DNA from: an uncultured Ruminococcus sp.
Lineage (GTDB): Bacteria; Bacillota; Clostridia; Oscillospirales; CAG-272
DNA length: 8,041 bases
Reading direction: 5' to 3'
Assembly: GCA_902783705.1 (NCBI GenBank)
Contig: CACZSA010000306.1
Span: 1 to 8,041 of the forward strand
Each line of letters begins with the position of its first letter. Positions within the stretch are counted from its first letter, which is position 1. Under the pieces are notes generated by a model. That model searched no databases and was not told where the DNA came from. It was given only the letters and a program-made list of their open reading frames with translations. Shown in pieces: positions 6,601 through 8,041 of this stretch. Position numbers and translations under genes: made by a program.

Positions 6601-7008
6601 TCACCCCCTGTCGATGACGGTTCCGGCATACGCCCAGCGGGACATAAGCCCTTCCGCGCGGAGCAGGCTTTCCGTAAGCTTCGATACCGGAATGCCGTTC
6701 AGCGACAGAGCCGCGGACGCTGATTTCGTGGTCGCGGTCTGCGCCGTGACGGAGTAGTCGCCCAGCATCTCATAGGAGATTTCGCCGTCAGACTGCCCCA
6801 TCGCCGCGGATGCGCCTCCGTGCGTGAACAGCATGTCGAGCTCATAGCAGACCGCACGCTTCACGCGGTCCGTGACCTCTTCGATCGGACGGTAGACGAT
6901 GGCGTCCACGATGTCCGAAGCCATCTGCGCGAGCCGGGGAAATTCTTCCGCCGACACGTCGGAGCCGCCGAACGTCCCCGTGTAGTATTCGTAGTCGATG
7001 TACGCCAT
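6601..7008 (-). CDS. Head-tail connector (adaptor) protein
   Basis: The 135-residue product from the ATG at 7008 starts MAYIDYEYYTGTFGG and continues with EEFPRLAQMASDIVDAI and a helical stretch RVKRAVCYELDMLF. This layout (aromatic N-terminus, then E-x-F-x-x-L-x-x-x-A-S-x-x-I-D) is typical of phage gp6-like/YqbG-like head-tail connector proteins, which form a ring under the portal. The middle is Ser/Gly/Thr-rich and the C-terminus is helical (LTESLLRAEGLMSRWAY). The frame stays open 28 codons upstream of this ATG, but that stretch is Arg/Pro-rich and overlaps the preceding gene, so it is not part of the protein. AAGGAG at 7024-7019 lies in the last codons of the preceding gene. Confidence 0.82.
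   Translation of the reverse strand: MAYIDYEYYTGTFGGSDVSAEEFPRLAQMASDIVDAIVYRPIEEVTDRVKRAVCYELDMLFTHGGASAAMGQSDGEISYEMLGDYSVTAQTATTKSASAALSLNGIPVSKLTESLLRAEGLMSRWAYAGTVIDRG
6604..6609 (-). promoter_or_regulatory. Ribosome binding site deciding a GTG start
   Basis: AGGGGG on the minus strand, 7 nt upstream of GTG 6596. It lies mostly upstream of the connector gene's stop codon, and supports the GTG over the upstream ATG at 6629 as the start of the stopper-type gene. Confidence 0.55.
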
Positions 7009-7015
7009 CACGCCG

Positions 7016-7378
7016 TCACTCCTTCTTCTTGCCTTTCTTTGCCGCGGCAGAATCGTCGCCGCCCTCGGACGCGGACGGAGAGGGCGTTGCAACGCCGTTC
7101 TGCGCCGCTTTCGCCTTCGCCAGTTCGTCTACCAGTCCGGCAATCTCCTCGTCTTTCCTGCCCTCCTCGGCCTCCAGCGAAGCGATGCGCGTTTCGAGCC
7201 GCTTCACCGTCTGCCTCAGTTCGTTGTTCTCAACGATCAGCCCGGAATAGGAGGTGTTCGTGCCGTGATTGATGACGTTCCCGCGGGCGTCGATGATCTG
7301 ATATCCGTCCGCGATGTAGGAATCCACGGAGCCGTCCTCAACGGACAGCTCCCTGTTTCCCTTTCTGACTTTCGTCAT
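7016..7378 (-). CDS. Small coiled-coil protein of unknown function
   Basis: The 120-residue product has three parts. Residues 1-37 form a compact polar domain (KVRKGNRELSVEDGSVDSYI then ADGYQIIDARGNVI) like short domains found next to capsid genes in Clostridia phages (possibly DUF7302, from memory). Residues 47-93 form a strong coiled coil with Leu at 47, 54, 61 and 68 in exact heptads plus Val58 and Ile65. Residues 94-120 are a low-complexity tail rich in Ser, Pro, Ala and Asp that ends in a Lys run (AAAKKGKKKE). ATG at 7378 follows GAGGAGG, which overlaps the capsid gene's stop, so the two are probably translated in series. The place right after the capsid gene suggests a minor head or neck part or an assembly factor, but I cannot assign a function. 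Confidence 0.8.
   Translation of the reverse strand: MTKVRKGNRELSVEDGSVDSYIADGYQIIDARGNVINHGTNTSYSGLIVENNELRQTVKRLETRIASLEAEEGRKDEEIAGLVDELAKAKAAQNGVATPSPSASEGGDDSAAAKKGKKKE
7019..7024 (-). promoter_or_regulatory. Ribosome binding site of the connector gene
   Basis: AAGGAG on the minus strand, 10 nt before ATG 7008 and 7 nt before an in-frame GTG at 7011. It is formed by the final Lys-Glu codons of the coiled-coil protein. It supports a start near 7008-7011 rather than the far upstream in-frame ATG at 7092. Confidence 0.6.
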
Positions 7379-7390
7379 GGCCTATCCTCC

Positions 7391-8041
7391 TCAGCTCGCC
7401 TTGGAGGTGACGGTGGCGTTGCCGGCAGCGTAGGCGCGGCCTTCCGCGTCGGTCACGGCGAGGGTCATCTTGTGGCCGTTCGCGGCGTTCACGACGGAGA
7501 CGCCGTCCCATTCGATCCACTCAGTGTGGAGCAGGCATTCGCCCGCGCCGGGAGCGTCAGGAGCGGTGCTGGCCTGTTCCTTGTAGAAGTAACGGCTGCC
7601 CGCGAGCAGGTTGGTGCCGGAAGGAGCGGAGACGGTGATCTTGCAGTCGCCGATCACAGCGCCGGTGCCGGTGTACGCGGCGGTGGAGAAGGTGGCGGTG
7701 CCGAGGGCTTCGCCGGCGACGAAGAACTCGCAGCCCGCTTCCTTGTTCGGAAGCAGGAAGCAGTCTTCCTCGGACTCCTCGTAGTAGATGTACTTGCCAT
7801 CAGAGCCCGCAGCCGGAGGATCCAGCTTCGCGAACTCGTAGTTGATGGGAGTGATGATGCAGGAGGGATGCACGAGCCACATCTCGATCTGCTTTGCGGT
7901 GGAGCCGCGGACCGCGCCCACGGTGAAGTCGTACGCGGTGAGCATGTGATCGGAAGGAACGACCTCGATCTCCACGTTGTCAAGCTCCGTGATCGCACGG
8001 GTGACGGCGGTGGTGCGGGTCAGGACGTCGCGGTTCTTCGC
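7391..8041 (-). CDS. Major capsid protein, C-terminal part (5' end outside window)
   Basis: The frame is open from the window edge to TGA 7393-7391, giving 216 residues with no start inside; the codon at 7975 is a GTG valine, not the true start. The first half reads like the C-terminal domain of a phage coat protein: helical RTTAVTRAITELDNVEIEVV, then FTVGAVRGSTAKQIEMWLVH, then PSCIITPINYEFAKLDPPAA and KYIYYEESEEDCFLLPNKEA. Coat proteins of this kind form the icosahedral shell. The last 100 or so residues are rich in Thr, Gly and Ala with beta-strand alternation and a WIEWDGVSVV segment, ending AYAAGNATVTSKAS; this looks like an added surface domain. Position upstream of connector and neck genes strongly supports capsid. 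Without the N-terminus I cannot separate the HK97-fold subfamilies. Confidence 0.8.
   Translation of the reverse strand, partial: AKNRDVLTRTTAVTRAITELDNVEIEVVPSDHMLTAYDFTVGAVRGSTAKQIEMWLVHPSCIITPINYEFAKLDPPAAGSDGKYIYYEESEEDCFLLPNKEAGCEFFVAGEALGTATFSTAAYTGTGAVIGDCKITVSAPSGTNLLAGSRYFYKEQASTAPDAPGAGECLLHTEWIEWDGVSVVNAANGHKMTLAVTDAEGRAYAAGNATVTSKAS

Noticed and set aside
6597..6629. ATG at 6629 as the start of the stopper-type gene
   Set aside because: It would overlap the connector gene by 29 bp and has no ribosome site; the GTG at 6596 has one and fits the family N-terminus.

Overview
The window is the head-to-tail structural block of a tailed, siphovirus-type bacteriophage or prophage. Every supported gene is on the minus strand, so the transcript reads from right to left. 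The sequence is GC-rich. The protein families match the A118/TP901-like phages and prophages of Bacillota, so a GC-rich gut Clostridia host (Oscillospiraceae-like) is the most likely setting. That host call is inference. Nothing here (no integrase, att site, tRNA or host gene) shows whether this is a free phage or a prophage.

Layout in transcription order: the C-terminal part of the major capsid protein (8041-7391, cut by the window edge); a small coiled-coil protein of unknown role (7378-7016); a head-tail connector (7008-6601); three 'minor capsid' family proteins that form the neck and tail terminator (6596-6231, 6234-5881, 5884-5474); the major tail tube protein (5470-4964); a 74-bp gap with a GC-rich hairpin; a putative tail-assembly chaperone (4889-4476); a Gp15-family protein (4479-3889); and a very long tape measure protein (3834 to beyond base 1). 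The genes are tightly packed. Stop and start codons overlap as ATGA or GTGA at three junctions, and several ribosome binding sites lie inside the end of the preceding gene, so translation is probably coupled.

Together these genes connect the DNA-filled head to the tail (connector, stopper, tail completion, terminator), form the tail tube (major tail protein), and set the tail length (tape measure protein, held soluble by the chaperone and Gp15 until tube proteins assemble around it).

The most striking structure is inside the tape measure gene. From about base 2590 down to about base 106 it is built on a 44-residue (132-bp) lattice. Nineteen equivalent anchor codons can be placed, in three exactly phased blocks separated by one 9-codon shortening and one 1-codon lengthening. 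I see no separate cargo, defence system, RNA gene, CRISPR array or mobile element, and no wholly new system; the repeat lattice is the part that deserves follow-up.
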